Shown piece by piece: positions 11,490-22,780 of a stretch of DNA of 64,000 nucleotides; positions within the stretch are counted from its first letter, which is position 1; every line of letters starts with the position of its first letter. The position numbers and the translations under genes were made by a program. The notes under the pieces were generated by a model that saw only the letters and a program-made list of their open reading frames with translations, had not been told where the DNA came from and made no database searches. The DNA is from Silene conica (taxonomy: Eukaryota > Streptophyta > Magnoliopsida > Caryophyllales > Caryophyllaceae), in contig CM055312.2 in NCBI GenBank assembly GCA_029255685.2, positions 78,312,369-78,376,368 of the forward strand. The letters are read 5' to 3'.

Positions 11490-12986
11490 TGATACCGTCG
11501 TTTAGTATCAAAAATAACCTAGGTCTACTAACTAGAAGCTAGTGGAAGTAGGGTCAAATTCCTCAGGGAGACATGGTCATAAGTAAAAGGTCAGTCTATA
11601 AGTCACAAATTTGGAGAGTTTTTGTTGTTGAGATTATAACTAAGAGGGATAAAAAAGAACTTAAAACAAAGATAAAAAAAAAACGAGTTTCAATCAATAA
11701 AAAGGGGAATATGTCAGGATTCAGATTATCGCGGTAATTAATGTCACATAAAGATTAGGTCAGTCGATAAAATAAACGAAGTGGGAACGATTAATATCCT
11801 TTCGGTCTGAAATCACCCCTGTACTCCCCTATCAATATTTCGATCTCAGATAGGTTACGTAAATCAACCTAAACAAGCCTACCCACCAATCTTTCGATCC
11901 AGGTAAGGTTTTACTAGGTAAACTAGTCTCATGCGTGCACTCATTCGACAAGTTTTATAATTATATTGTTTATGGGTGAACTTCGTCGCAAGGACGACTA
12001 ATATGTAAATCCTACGACATAACTACCGCGAGTTCCTTCATCCTAACATATTATGGAGATTAGCTACGCATACTTTTGGAAACTATACTAACTACGGTGA
12101 TAATAACAACATTCAACATCATAAATGAAAGTAAAATACTACTATAAATCATAAAATAACAAAAGGTACTAACAATAATAAAGATAGAGAAAGGAATTAC
12201 AGTGACTGCGGGATGGAAGAACAAGATCCGAATGCTTAAATGAAAGAAACCTTAAAGTAAAATGATTTAGATCTGAGAAATGTGAAAATGCATCAAAAGA
12301 CTGCTAAAAGTAAATTCTCAAAATGTCTGCAAAAGTGAATCAGTAAAAAGTGAATGTGTGATTAGTGTGCTAACCTAATCCTTAAATAAGGATTAGGTTA
12401 ACTCCTAAAACACTTAACCTAAAAACGGAAAATCAAATCCGGTACGCATAAGTGAGTTGCTCGATCGAGTGACTGAACCACTCGATCGAGTAGCTGTTCT
12501 TCATAAAGTGCTCGATCGAGTAACTTCGAGCTGGCAACTGCTCAATCGAGTAACCTTGAGATCCTCGAAGATTGGGTCCTTCCTGCAGACTCCTCGATCG
12601 AGTATCATGTACTTCGATCGAGGTTTTCTCCTTCTGCATCCACTTGATCGAGCTCTGATGTTTGCTCGATCGAGTAGATGACAGATATCTTGCTTCTTTT
12701 TCGCTTCTTTCTTGCTTTTGTCCTTCGTCCACGCCTTGGTTACCACTCCTTTAGGTCCGATATTGCACAATCGGGGTTATGGGACTCCTTGACTTGCTTC
12801 ATCTTTTAAAAGAGATTACTTTGGACAGAAAAAGCATGGTTTCTTCAACTTTCGCATAATTCCTGCAAAATAACAGAAAATACACCAAGAGAAGAAAAAG
12901 GGGGCAAAATGGCACGTAAAGTGCGTGAAAATGCATAGAAATGCGTGCTAAATAATGCCAAAAGTGTATGAAATAAGCACGCATCA
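11490..12986. mobile_element. Solo LTR (1.5 kb) inside CACTA B leader
   Basis: It starts TGATACCGTCG and ends GCACGCATCA (TG...CA) with a perfect 5-bp duplication ACCTA (11485-11489 and 12987-12991). It interrupts the 5' leader exon of the CACTA transposase gene. No protein-coding frame is recognisable. The right third holds many copies of CTCGATCGAGT. A related LTR tail with the same words and the same CACGCATCA end occurs at about 57723-58627. Confidence 0.9.
12450..12690. repeat. Array of CTCGATCGAGT palindromes
   Basis: About eight copies or near-copies of the self-complementary word CTCGATCGAG(T) fall within 240 bp of the solo LTR. Spacing is irregular, from 20 to 45 bp. The density is far above what AT-rich DNA would give by chance. 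The open frames across it on both strands arise from this repeat and are not genes. Confidence 0.85.
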
Positions 12987-12991
12987 ACCTA

Positions 12992-13580
12992 CTAGCACCA
13001 CCACCACATACGTGTACCACCACCACCCCCAATACCACCGTCACCGGATTCCGGCCAACATCAAGGTTCTCACACTTGTTCTTCCCTTCATTCAATTCAA
13101 TTAAGGTTTGTATACTCTTTTATAATTCAATTTCAATTTCAATTTTTTGTTTGATTGTTGTTTTGTTTTGTGTATTTAGTGATTGTAGTAGGTTATTAAG
13201 ACCATCTTAGCTTATTAGGTTGTGATTAATTAGGTATGAGTAGCCAATTAGGATGTTAATCAGATGATTGTGGGTTAGGGTTTATATGAAGTTTGTATAA
13301 GACGATGTTGTTAGCCTTATTGATGTTAGTTAATTAGATTAAAGTAGTCGATTAAGATGTTAGTTAGATTGTAATAGCTTATTAGGATGTTAGTTAGATT
13401 ATAGTAGCTAATTAAGACTGTCTTACCTTATTAGGTTGTGGTTAATTGTATACATTGGAAATTGTTGTTGATAAATTGTTATTATTATGTGATTGAGGTT
13501 GTTGTACTGTTTAAGTGAGTGTATAATTTTAGATGTATGTATTTTTATTGTTGAAAATTGTTTTATGGGTTTTTGTTTAG
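12992..13580 (+). other. Leader exon end and leader intron of CACTA B transposase gene
   Basis: A CCACCACC-rich leader ends at AATTCAATTAAG followed by GTTTGTATAC, a 5' splice-site-like junction at about 13105/13106. An AT-rich interval then ends in TTTTTGTTTAG at 13580, seven bases before the transposase ATG. Element A has the same arrangement (leader to about 3951, acceptor at 4561), which supports a spliced 5' leader. Repeated TTAGCTTATTAGGTTGT-like words fill the intron. Confidence 0.6.
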
Positions 13581-13586
13581 ATTAAA

Positions 13587-16319
13587 ATGAAGAGATTTAA
13601 ACGTTCATGGATGTATGATGGAGGGTTAGATATTAAGAAGAGACGTTCTAATGCTAGGTTTATAGAGGGTGTTGCCGAGTTTATTGAATTTGCTAATCAA
13701 CAAGATGAATATGACTCGGTAGAAAAGAAACTTAGGTGTCCTTGTAGCAAATGTCGAAATATGAAATACCTATATGCCATTGAGGTACAAGAACATCTCT
13801 ATACAAATGGGTTTCGTCCAAATTATTATAATTGGATTTCTCATGGGGAACTATATTCTCCAATTCACGAACAACCTCATATCCAACAACTTGATGAGAA
13901 CTCATATAGAGATATGATTGTTGATGCCTTGGAGTATAATGTTCTCAATAATGACGACCGTCGAGTTATGAATGAAGAACAACCTCCAAATCCCCAAACA
14001 AAGGCTTTTTTTGACATGTTAAAAGCTGCGAAACAACCTTTATACGAAGGGAGCAGAATGTCATTATTATAAGCCGCCTCTAGGATAGTAACCTTGAAGT
14101 GTGAGCATAATATGCCATTTAATGTCGTTGATGGTATTGCTTCTTTGCTTGAGGATGTTGTCCCCGAAGATAACGTCATGACTCGAAGTTTCTACAACAC
14201 CAAAAAAGTAGTTAAAGGTCTTCAGTTATCGCATCAAAAGATTGATGCATGTCCCGAAGGATGTATGCTGTTTTGGAAAGATGATGCGTTACTTGACAAG
14301 TGCAAAAAATGTGGAAGGGATAGATTTCAGACAAGTGATGGAGATGTTGTTTTGAAAGCGAAAAAAGGTAACAAGAGTAGTAGAAGGGTTCAAAAGTGTA
14401 AGAAACCAATAGCAGAAAACCAATTAATTTACCTTCCTCTTTCCCCAAGACTTCAAAGAATTTATTTTCCCAAAAAAATTGCCGAACAAATGACATGGCA
14501 CAAAGAAAATTCGTGTACTCTGGGGAAGATGTGTCATCCAAGTGACGGGGAAGAATGGAAACGATTTGATCAAATCTATCCTGAATTTGCTGTCGAGGAA
14601 CCCCGGAATGTGCGACTTGGCTTGTGTACGGATGGATTTAGTCCTTTTACCCAAGTGACGGGGAATAATGGTTACGAAATCTGAAATTCCCTGATGGATA
14701 TGCTTCAGATTTTCGTCGATGTGTTGATCTTAAGAAGCTCAAGTTACAAGGCATGAAAAGTCATGATTGTCATGTATTCATGGAGCGACTATTACCCGTT
14801 GCTTTGAAACATCTCCTCCCAACCACGGTATGGAATGCAATTGTTGAGATTAGTCAATTTTTTCGAGATTTATGTTCGTCCTCAATATGTGTTGATGACA
14901 TGATTAGTCTCGAAGATCAAATACCACTAATATTATGTAAGCTTGAGATGATCTTTCTCTCTTCATTTTTCAACTCCATGGAGCATCTACTGGTGCATTT
15001 GCCCTACGAAGCCAAAGTTGGAGGACCCGTTCAATATAGATGGATGTATCCATTTGAAATGTACTAAGAGTATTATTTATTTTTGAAATTTTGGATTAAC
15101 TAATATATTACAAACTTCATTAAACAGCAATGTAATGAATGTATCATTTTTAGGTTTCTTAATCATGTGAAGAAAAAGATTGGAAACAAAGCAAAGGTAG
15201 AAGGTTCTATAATAAGCAATGCCTATTTAACGGAAGAGATTGCAAATTTTTGTTCTCTCTACTTTGAAAAACATATAGAAACCAAAGCAAAAAACTTGAA
15301 TATTGATGAAGCAGATGAAGTTGATACAAGTTTACCCGAGTTTTTTCAAACTCAAGATGGTGAAGGTTGTTCCTCTAAAGGTGGAACGAGATATTTGGAT
15401 GACAAGGAATACAATCGTGCTCACTTATACGTTCTATCAAATAGTGAGATCTTAGAGTCATATGAAAGGAAGTTTGTGACTGATTTCATTAAGGAACATC
15501 CTAATGTAAGTAAGGATGATGTTTGGGATAAACATGAAGACAAATTCTCAAAATGGTTTCTGAACCATGTGATTGAGTTCAATATCCAAGATGATTTGAT
15601 GAAGAGTTTAGCCTTCGGTCCTTCACGGTTGGTTAAAACGTGGAACCGATATTCAGTTAATGGATTTAATTTCCACTCATTCGACCACGGTAAAGGTAAG
15701 GCTAGATGCAACTATGGTGTTACTATTTCTTCCGTTGATGACCATGAATATTATGGTATTATAGAGGACATCTTTGAGATGACTTATAATGGTCGTGACT
15801 GTGCTTATAAGACTACCTTATTCAACATTGAATGGAAGGATAATTCCCCGGCTGGAATGAGAGTACATGAATGTTACAAGCTTGTGGAAGTGAATCGTAC
15901 CCGAACATACTCTAAGTATGATCCATTTATACTTGTACATCAAGCTCAACAAGTGTATTTCGCTTCCTATCCAAACACGATAAATGATAGAAATAGTAAG
16001 GCATGGTGGGCAGTCATTAAGACAAAGGCACGATCACATATTGATACCACCTTTTTTCAAGAAGAAATAGTCGCAAATGGGACAATTTTGTCTCTTACAG
16101 ACGAAATCATTCACGATAATGAAAATGAAGAGTTTGACGAGTTGGAAAGAGGAGGATAATAATGAGACTATTAATATTGAGTTGGAAGAAGGATGGGAGG
16201 AAGTTGAAGAAGTAGTGAGAGTGCATGATGATGATGTTGATGATGATGATGTTGACGATGAGGATGAGGATGTTGGTGATGATGATGAAGATCAAGAAGA
16301 CGATGAGGATGATGATTAA
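13587..16319 (+). pseudogene. CACTA TNP2-like transposase, core deleted
   Basis: The ATG at 13587 follows a splice acceptor. In order it reads: the transposase-associated domain (residues about 1-80, with KLRCPCSKC), a TAA at 14070-14072 that breaks an otherwise continuous frame, and the N-terminal TNP2 region with CPEGCMLFWKDD, KCKKCGRDRF and VRLGLCTDGFSPF. At about 14645-14680 the expected several-hundred-residue catalytic domain is missing. The frame resumes with the DUF4218-type part (LKLQGMKSHDCHVFMERLLP). An intron follows at 15061-15153, then a long exon (15154-16159) with a DUF4216-type segment (DHGKGKARCNYGV ... YYGIIEDIFEM). A frameshift near 16150 moves the strongly acidic Asp/Glu tail to another frame, ending at 16319. 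The full-length protein would cut and join element ends; this copy cannot. Confidence 0.9.
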
Positions 16320-17043
16320 TTTGGTATATAATAGTTGTGCAATTTTACATGCATGCTTGATAGTTTTATTTTATGTTTTCTCTTCACCTACTAATATTTT
16401 CATTTATGTGATTGTAGATGGCAGGAGGTCGAGCTAGACAGCGAGGCGGTGGTAGTAATCGGGCTACTACGTCGTCCGTGCATGAAGAGGAGGAACCAAT
16501 AGAAGAGGTACAGAGCGAGCCTGAAGTGGAGGAGAAGGACGATGATGTACAGATTCAGTACACCCAGGATGGCCGGATTATACTTGATCCGGCGGGATTA
16601 TGGTAAGTGTTATTGTTTATTATTTTTTTATTATTCATTTTTTAGTAACAAAATGATTCGTTATAATTAACAATTTCTGTTACGGGTTTAGACATCAGAC
16701 TCCTCGTCGAGGGGTAACTACTAGCACAAAGCAGAATTTGTTAGGTCTTGTGCCTACTTCTTGGACGAAAGCTAGTATGGCTCAAAAAGAAGCATGGTTC
16801 AATACATATCGGATAATTGCATTAATCCTTTTAATTACTTTAGTATAATACTTAATATCGTTGTTTTTTTTACATATTAAGCTAACTACTAATTACATTT
16901 AATGTTTTTTTGTGTAGCAATCTTTTTATTGGACTCCTGAAAATGAAGCATCCGTCCTACAGAGGTACCATGAAGTTGGTAAAACAAAATAGCGGGACTA
17001 TATCTACAAGATTTCTAAAAGAAAGAAGGAACCAGAGCATCTA

Positions 17044-17048
<5 letters not shown>

Positions 17049-17110
<62 letters not shown>
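17049..17110. repeat. (TA)n microsatellite
   Basis: About 31 TA units in an intron of the second CACTA B gene. Confidence 0.95.
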
Positions 17111-17114
<4 letters not shown>

Positions 17115-17432
17115 TAGTTTTGTCACTTGTATTATTGAATACAAGAATGGAATATCTTATTACTAATAACATAATTTATAATTGTAGGTGAGAAATTTCA
17201 GGAACTCATGAAGCACCGCGATACTCCCGAGTTCCAAGCCGCGTCCGCTCAAAAAAAGATCAACAAAAGAGGAGGGAAGAAGGATGGAGAGGTCGAGCCT
17301 ACCCATCACGAGGGATCACGATCATTTTTTACGCGTATTTTTAGTGTAAGTTTACAAATATGTATATACTTCTTTTGTTACGCGTCTTTTTTGAATGAAT
17401 ATACTTCTTATATTAACAATTTTGCCTATTTA

Positions 17433-17450
17433 GGGGGGGGGGGGGGGGGA
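17433..17450. repeat. Poly-G run
   Basis: A run of about 17 G at the boundary of a probable exon in CACTA B. A homopolymer of this length is mutation- and error-prone, and the reading frame across it cannot be trusted. Confidence 0.9.
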
Positions 17451-20400
17451 AGGATAGCAGCAAGAAGAAGATGATGACGACCCCCGAACTTTTCCTTGGC
17501 ACGCATTCCAAGGTCAACGAAAAGACGCAGAAAAGAATATGGATCAAGGCGAAAGACAAGGAGTTATATGTAAGTTAATTTCTCTCAACTAATGATGATT
17601 TTTTTGTTAACTTTGATAATGGTTTTTTGGTTAACTAATGATAGTTTTCTTAATGCTAACAACAATGTAACGATATTATTTTATAGGAGGTTTATGAGGC
17701 AGAGAAAGAGGCCCACCCCGACCGGTCAGATAATGAAATATGGTTTAAATTGGTGGATGTTACAAGAAGGGGATGGTATATGGAACCGAACAAGCTCATG
17801 GTGTGTTTTTAAGGAACCGACTAGAAGGTCTTCATATGAGCCGCGACAAACCTACGAGCCGGCTCTTGTAAGTCAATTGCAATCGCAACTTGACGAAGAA
17901 AGAGCGGCAATGCGGAAAGAGATGAGGAGATGCGGTTGATGAGAGAACGTGTCAAAGCCATGGAAACATATTTATACTCTTGCAACCCCGGTTCACGATC
18001 ATTTAATGAAGACCCTAACGATCCAAGTGGAAAGGGCGGCGGCGGTAGTGGAGCTAGCATGGGATTTCAAGTAGTTAATTAGTTTAGTAACTTACGAAAA
18101 ATTGTCGAACATGGAGACTTATTAGTTTAGTTAACGAGTTCTTGTAATTTGATAATGGTTCTATTTTTCTATAAATGAGGTTTGGTGGTTGTTTCAAAGG
18201 GTGTTCGTCACCCAATTGCTGGTTACTTTCTATTTGCAGGGAATTGTGTATTGAATTGTAGGCGCATTGGATTTGGCAGGAACAAAATGAATTTTCATGA
18301 AAAACGCCCAGGAAATTTAGCAACTAAAACGATCTAAATGGCGATTGAATTGAGTCGCCAAAACAGAGCAGCTCAACCAAAAATCCCTGGAAAGTCAGGG
18401 GTTTTGGCGACTAAACGGAGGAATTGGCGACTGAAATCAATCGCCAATTTGGGGACTACCTGCTGTTCAGTCGCCAAATTGGCGACTACCCTTTCCGTCG
18501 CCAATTCCTTCTTATGGCACTACCCTTTTCGTCGCCAAATTTGGCGACTGACTTTAGCGCCCGCGTTTTTTTGGCGACTAAAGTCTGCGACTACGCTTTG
18601 GCGACTAATTTCAGTCGCCAATTTGTGTGTCAGTCGCCAAAATCTGTCGCCCGTTTTAAGAATCGTTGTAGTGGTATTAGATTTCTACCTTTATGCGTTT
18701 ATGTCAGTTGTAACCATAATTTTGGGTTATTTTGGGGGAAAATGGTGATTTGTTGATAAATTATGATTACTATGGTTGATTGTTCATTGTTTGGTGGTGA
18801 TTTTGTACAAGAGTAATTCTAAAGACTTGATCGTTGTGCTTGTGATTGCGAATCGGTAGGGTTTTCATACTCACTTGATTGTATGATTGATTTAAGATTG
18901 GATGCATATTTGTATTGGTTGATTGTATGGTATCGTATGTTGTGTGTTAAGGTTATTGTGATGTTGAGGTTTTTGTGAAGCCATTGTCCGGACATGTTTT
19001 CACCCCCATATTCATCTTTTATAGCTCTCGTCATAAGGAAGATTTGCACATTAAGGATCTAATAAACTTGCTCGTTGCGATGAGTCACTAGTAGAAAAAT
19101 GACATTTGACAAGCACAAATGGCTACGGTTGTAGTTAATAACCGTAGCCGTAAATATTTTGGGAATAGGCTTTTACAAAGGCTACGGTTATTTTTAAAGA
19201 ACCGTGGCCAAAACTTAAAAAGCTACGGTTGTAATTAATAACCGTAGCCAAAACAATTTCAAAAAATTAAAAAGCGACGGTTGTTTTTTACAACCGTGGC
19301 CGTAATTACATATGTTTTAATTTTTTAAAATCCGAGAGTGAACTATGTACGCGATATTTTCAATACCCGCTAAAATGCTTTTCCTTTCCCTCAAAAAAAA
19401 AATTAAAATAAAATATAGAACTCATAGTACCATACTGTAGCAATAACTTCAAAACCCAATCAATCACTTTGAAACTTTAACGCACGCAGATGTCGGAATA
19501 ACCCTAATTACGAAATTGATCGAAAATCACAAATCAATCTTGTTGTTCTCGTCTATCTCCGGCGACTACATACACCACCATCGGCTATTCAATTGCACGC
19601 TGTTGTCGTCTGCGTTCAATTCAATCGTGCCGTTGTCGTCGTAATCAAATTCAATTCAATCGTCCAAGCCCAATTCAATTCACACTATTGTTGTCGTCTG
19701 TTTTGTCTCCTTTCACTTGAGGTAAAGTTCTTCTCTCGTTTTTTTATAACCGTCGACGATTTGTTTGTAATTTGTTGCTTGAATCATAGTCACTAGTATT
19801 TATATTGCTTTCTGGAACCCTCAGCATCGTTACGTCACATGTAATATGTTGGTAACTTGTATTTCACATGTAATATGCTGGTAACTTGGTCGCGAATTAG
19901 TGTTGCTGCTGGTGTTTATATTGCCTTGTGAATATGCTGGTAACATGTATTTCACTGCAGTAACTATTTACTGTGATAAGTCTTTCCTGTCTTTTCTCTT
20001 TAGATTTTGACACATTTGTTGTTGAGAGGCATTCGTTCTTAGAATAATAATCTATATTAGGTTGCTGAAACAAACCTAAAAGAGTATCTTATTGGAAGAA
20101 GTTCTTTACTTCTCTTTTTAGTCTTACCTCGGAAAGTACGAAAAAATGTTACCGCAGCAATATTCCCCCTTACTACAACAGACGAGGTTTAGATGTATAC
20201 AACCTTGGACTCGAAAATTGCATTTAGTACGCTACTTTGCTATATTATACATTCAAAGCCGAGGAATTGGGAATCATTGGTTTAACCGTTAAATGACGTT
20301 TTTTGCTGGTAAGGAAACAAAATCAATGATGGCCTCTTTCAGTGGTTTGATCTTTTTCTTACCCCTGTTTTTAAGTTAAACAACATATCTATCTTAATGA

Positions 20401-20786
20401 CTAAATAATGACTAAATGAAGTGTAATTTAACTAGTTTTAAGTTTAAGGCAAATATACAAAAGTAACAACTAACTTCATTTTAAGTTCATCTTTCATACT
20501 GTCAGTATGTCAGTCTGTCAGTCTGTGAGTATGTGGTACATTGGTCCAGTTTGAATATTATGTGTAATGTGGTCATGTGCTTACATCATGATTGGTATCC
20601 TTGTATGACAAAATTGAGGAATGAAAGACAAAGAGTGATTGTTGAATTGATATGAGACAGGTGAAGAGCAGGGGTAATGCAAATACAAATGAGGTACCAA
20701 GTTCTAATTGAAACCATACTTCTCTACAGGAATTGCTTTCTAAGGTTTAACACAACTAATACAATTTCTATTTTTGTCATTCGTAG

Positions 20787-20937
20787 ACTTACCCTCACAA
20801 GATCCTGACTGGCCGAAGAGATGAGATGAATACACTGAGACAGACAGATGGGTTGTCAGGTTTCACTAAGCATGCCGAGAGTGAATATGATGCCTTTGGT
20901 GTTGGACATACTTCAAACCGCATCTTTCCTGGCCTAG
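20787..20937 (+). pseudogene. DXS: Captured exon of 1-deoxy-D-xylulose-5-phosphate synthase
   Basis: After a TTTTTGTCATTCGTAG acceptor the sequence reads [20 protein letters not shown], then [20 protein letters not shown], ending PGL before GTAATT. This matches the conserved N-terminal thiamine-diphosphate-domain region of plant DXS, the first enzyme of the plastid MEP isoprenoid pathway, which joins pyruvate and glyceraldehyde 3-phosphate. Only this 151-bp exon is recognisable; the usual SSTSISAGLG continuation is altered to TSNRIFPGL. It lies alone inside CACTA C, so it is a captured fragment and not a working gene. The preserved splice sites mean it could be spliced into a chimeric transcript. 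Confidence 0.85.
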
Positions 20938-21554
20938 GTAATTTTTTAATGTCTCCTTCTACCCCCACATGGCTGCTGCTCTTTCGCTTAAGATAAGCCT
21001 CTTGCTGGCAGTACCAATAATGCAATTGAGAATAGCTAACTGATTTTGGGCCTTACAAGTATGAGACCCACTAGCGCAAATTCCTATACCAATTCAGTCT
21101 TGATGTACACCAGATACATTAATATAGGATCTATGTGTGGATAGATATCAACTACTGTTATTATTCTTATACTGATAATTCTCGTTATTTTTTTGTTGTT
21201 GCCGTTGTTATTATTATCGTTGTCGTTTTGAATATGATTAATATGCCAGGGACATGCAGAATAAATCTTCAAATCCTCGGAATCACCAAGACTCTCAGAA
21301 CCAAGGTCTTTAGTACAAATTTGTAGGCTTTCAGAATTCAGAGACGAAAAACTGTCATTTCTTCTATGGTATGGTGACCCTTATACTCATTTTCTTATCA
21401 TCGACCCATTTTTTATCTTATGAATAAAGGCGAAGAACAAGAAGTTGAATGCGATACGGGGTTGCGCTTTTTGTCAGAATGTTCTGATAATGATATAAAT
21501 ACTATACATGTGTGGATTTGGTTGTATGTTTTTCAAATGATTAATAGCCGTTTT

Positions 21555-22780
21555 CTCAGGTATATGGGTTCGATGACGAATGGCAGATGAAGTATGTAAA
21601 TGCCAATGCATGAAGATAAATTGCACAGATTTTTTTGATTATTTAACCCTATCAGCAATTATAAATGAAATAGTAAGATTCTAGTTCTGTTGTATGAAAA
21701 TTGCAGATTTCAAATACTCTCTATGGCGAGTTAGGAGCTTTAGGTTTGATGCCCTTATTTCCCACTTCTCAGGAGCTTTAAGATGTGGGATGACCCTTAT
21801 AATTCATCGTTATTTTTGTCATACTAAACAAATTTTAAGGTTACAAAGCCAAAGCGATGTGACACGGTTTTCTTAAGTAATTGTTTTGTTATGAAATACG
21901 TAAGAGAGCTCTTATGGTTGTAGCACCCAGAGGCATATCCGCATATATGGACTAATGCTCTCAAGAAGATGAATGTTATGACCTCAGAAGACAGAGCACA
22001 CTGTTATCTTGTTTGTTGTACTCAGCAAATGATAGTGGTAATTCAATATGATTTTAGATATTGATGATTATTCCAAGGATTCTGTACATACATGCTCAAA
22101 AGGCATTAGCCGAATGAGCATTAAATTTTTACCATGTTAGTATAACTACATACCTAACATCATATATGAACTAACAGCTGTGAATTGCTTTGCCTAGTGT
22201 TGCTGTCATGACTGGGGCGTTCCCGGACTATGACGGACAGCGGAAGGACCTGGCGCTTCTGTAGAATATAGCAAGCTACCTGCTTTTCTCATGCGTGTTG
22301 TGTATCTCATATCGGTAAGAATTGAGCTGACTTGATTGCTTATTTAGTTAAGCCTGTATAGATAGTGTGGTGTATTATTTCCGAGTGTAGTGGTATATCT
22401 GGATGATCTTCTATTGCCTTCTCAGTGCTCAACATATCTTCAACATTAGATCTTCAGCCATGCTATAAATATTACGGTCATATACAAAAGTTCTAGAGAG
22501 TTGGTCTATACTGGGATTGGGTGACAAATAATCATGGTAAAATCAGTATTAGAAAGAGTTTCCTGGCATATTAGTGTAGGATCTTGAGGTAAAAAGTTTC
22601 TAATGTGCATTTTCTGCCTTTTTGTTGTTGTAAGGATAATGTATCTCTTTCTTCTATGGGATTACCAATATATCGATAAAAGTTGGCAGGGAAGTGTCTG
22701 CAATGATGCTAAAGAAGGTGATACGCTGGCTTGGCATGTTAACCCCAAAGATTACGAGGAGGATCTGCCTGATGAGAGGT
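21555..22780 (+). other. Unidentified coding-like fragments in CACTA C
   Basis: Four short stretches look protein-coding by composition, and two abut splice-like sites. They are VYGFDDEWQMKYVNANA and a stop (about 21560-21612), HPEAYPHIWTNALKKMNVM (about 21925-21981), GAFPDYDGQRKDLALL and a stop (about 22216-22266) and WQGSVCNDAKEGDTLAWHV continuing to DLPDER (about 22685-22782, followed by GTAGGC). I do not recognise the source genes. They may be further captured pieces or diverged parts of one gene. Confidence 0.35.

Larger units (their letters stand above)
16418..18080 (+). pseudogene. Ptta/En/Spm-type second CACTA protein, broken
   Basis: The first exon (ATG 16418 to about 16602) encodes MAGGRARQRGGGSNR and a Glu-rich stretch, ending at a GTAAG donor. 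Later blocks: HQTPRRGVTTSTKQNLLGLV (after 16690), FYWTPENEASVLQRYHEVGK with an in-frame TAG near 16991, FQELMKHRDTPEFQAASAQ (about 17188-17340), FLGTHSKVNEKTQKRIWIKA (about 17490-17572) and EVYEAEKEAHPDRSDNEIWF (from 17687). Small frameshifts follow near 17750-17930 before the RSSYEPRQ and MRERVKAME parts. A (TA)n run and a G run lie between blocks. The family is thought to bind subterminal repeats and assist TNP2. The order and content match the fragment at 4737-5338. Confidence 0.83.
11176..18673 (+). mobile_element. CACTA element B, large but defective
   Basis: It begins CACTACAAGAAAAACAAAAA and ends CGTTGTAGTG, flanked by the 3-bp duplication GTA (11173-11175 and 18674-18676). Subterminal GTCGCCAAATTGGCGACT-type repeats fill about 11200-11400 and 18330-18655. 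Length is 7.5 kb, of which 1.5 kb is a nested solo LTR. Two genes in the same orientation follow the usual CACTA order: TNP2-like transposase (13587-16319), then a Ptta/En/Spm-type protein (16418-18080). Both are broken and the TNP2 catalytic core is deleted, so the copy cannot move itself. It is the better-preserved relative of element A. Confidence 0.94.

Noticed and set aside
12433..12770. Frames rich in SIEQ/LDRV across the solo LTR
   Set aside because: They are repeats of the TCGATCGAGT palindrome read in different frames.
16107..16319. Asp/Met-rich small proteins near 16.2 kb
   Set aside because: They are alternate frames of the acidic tail of the CACTA transposase.
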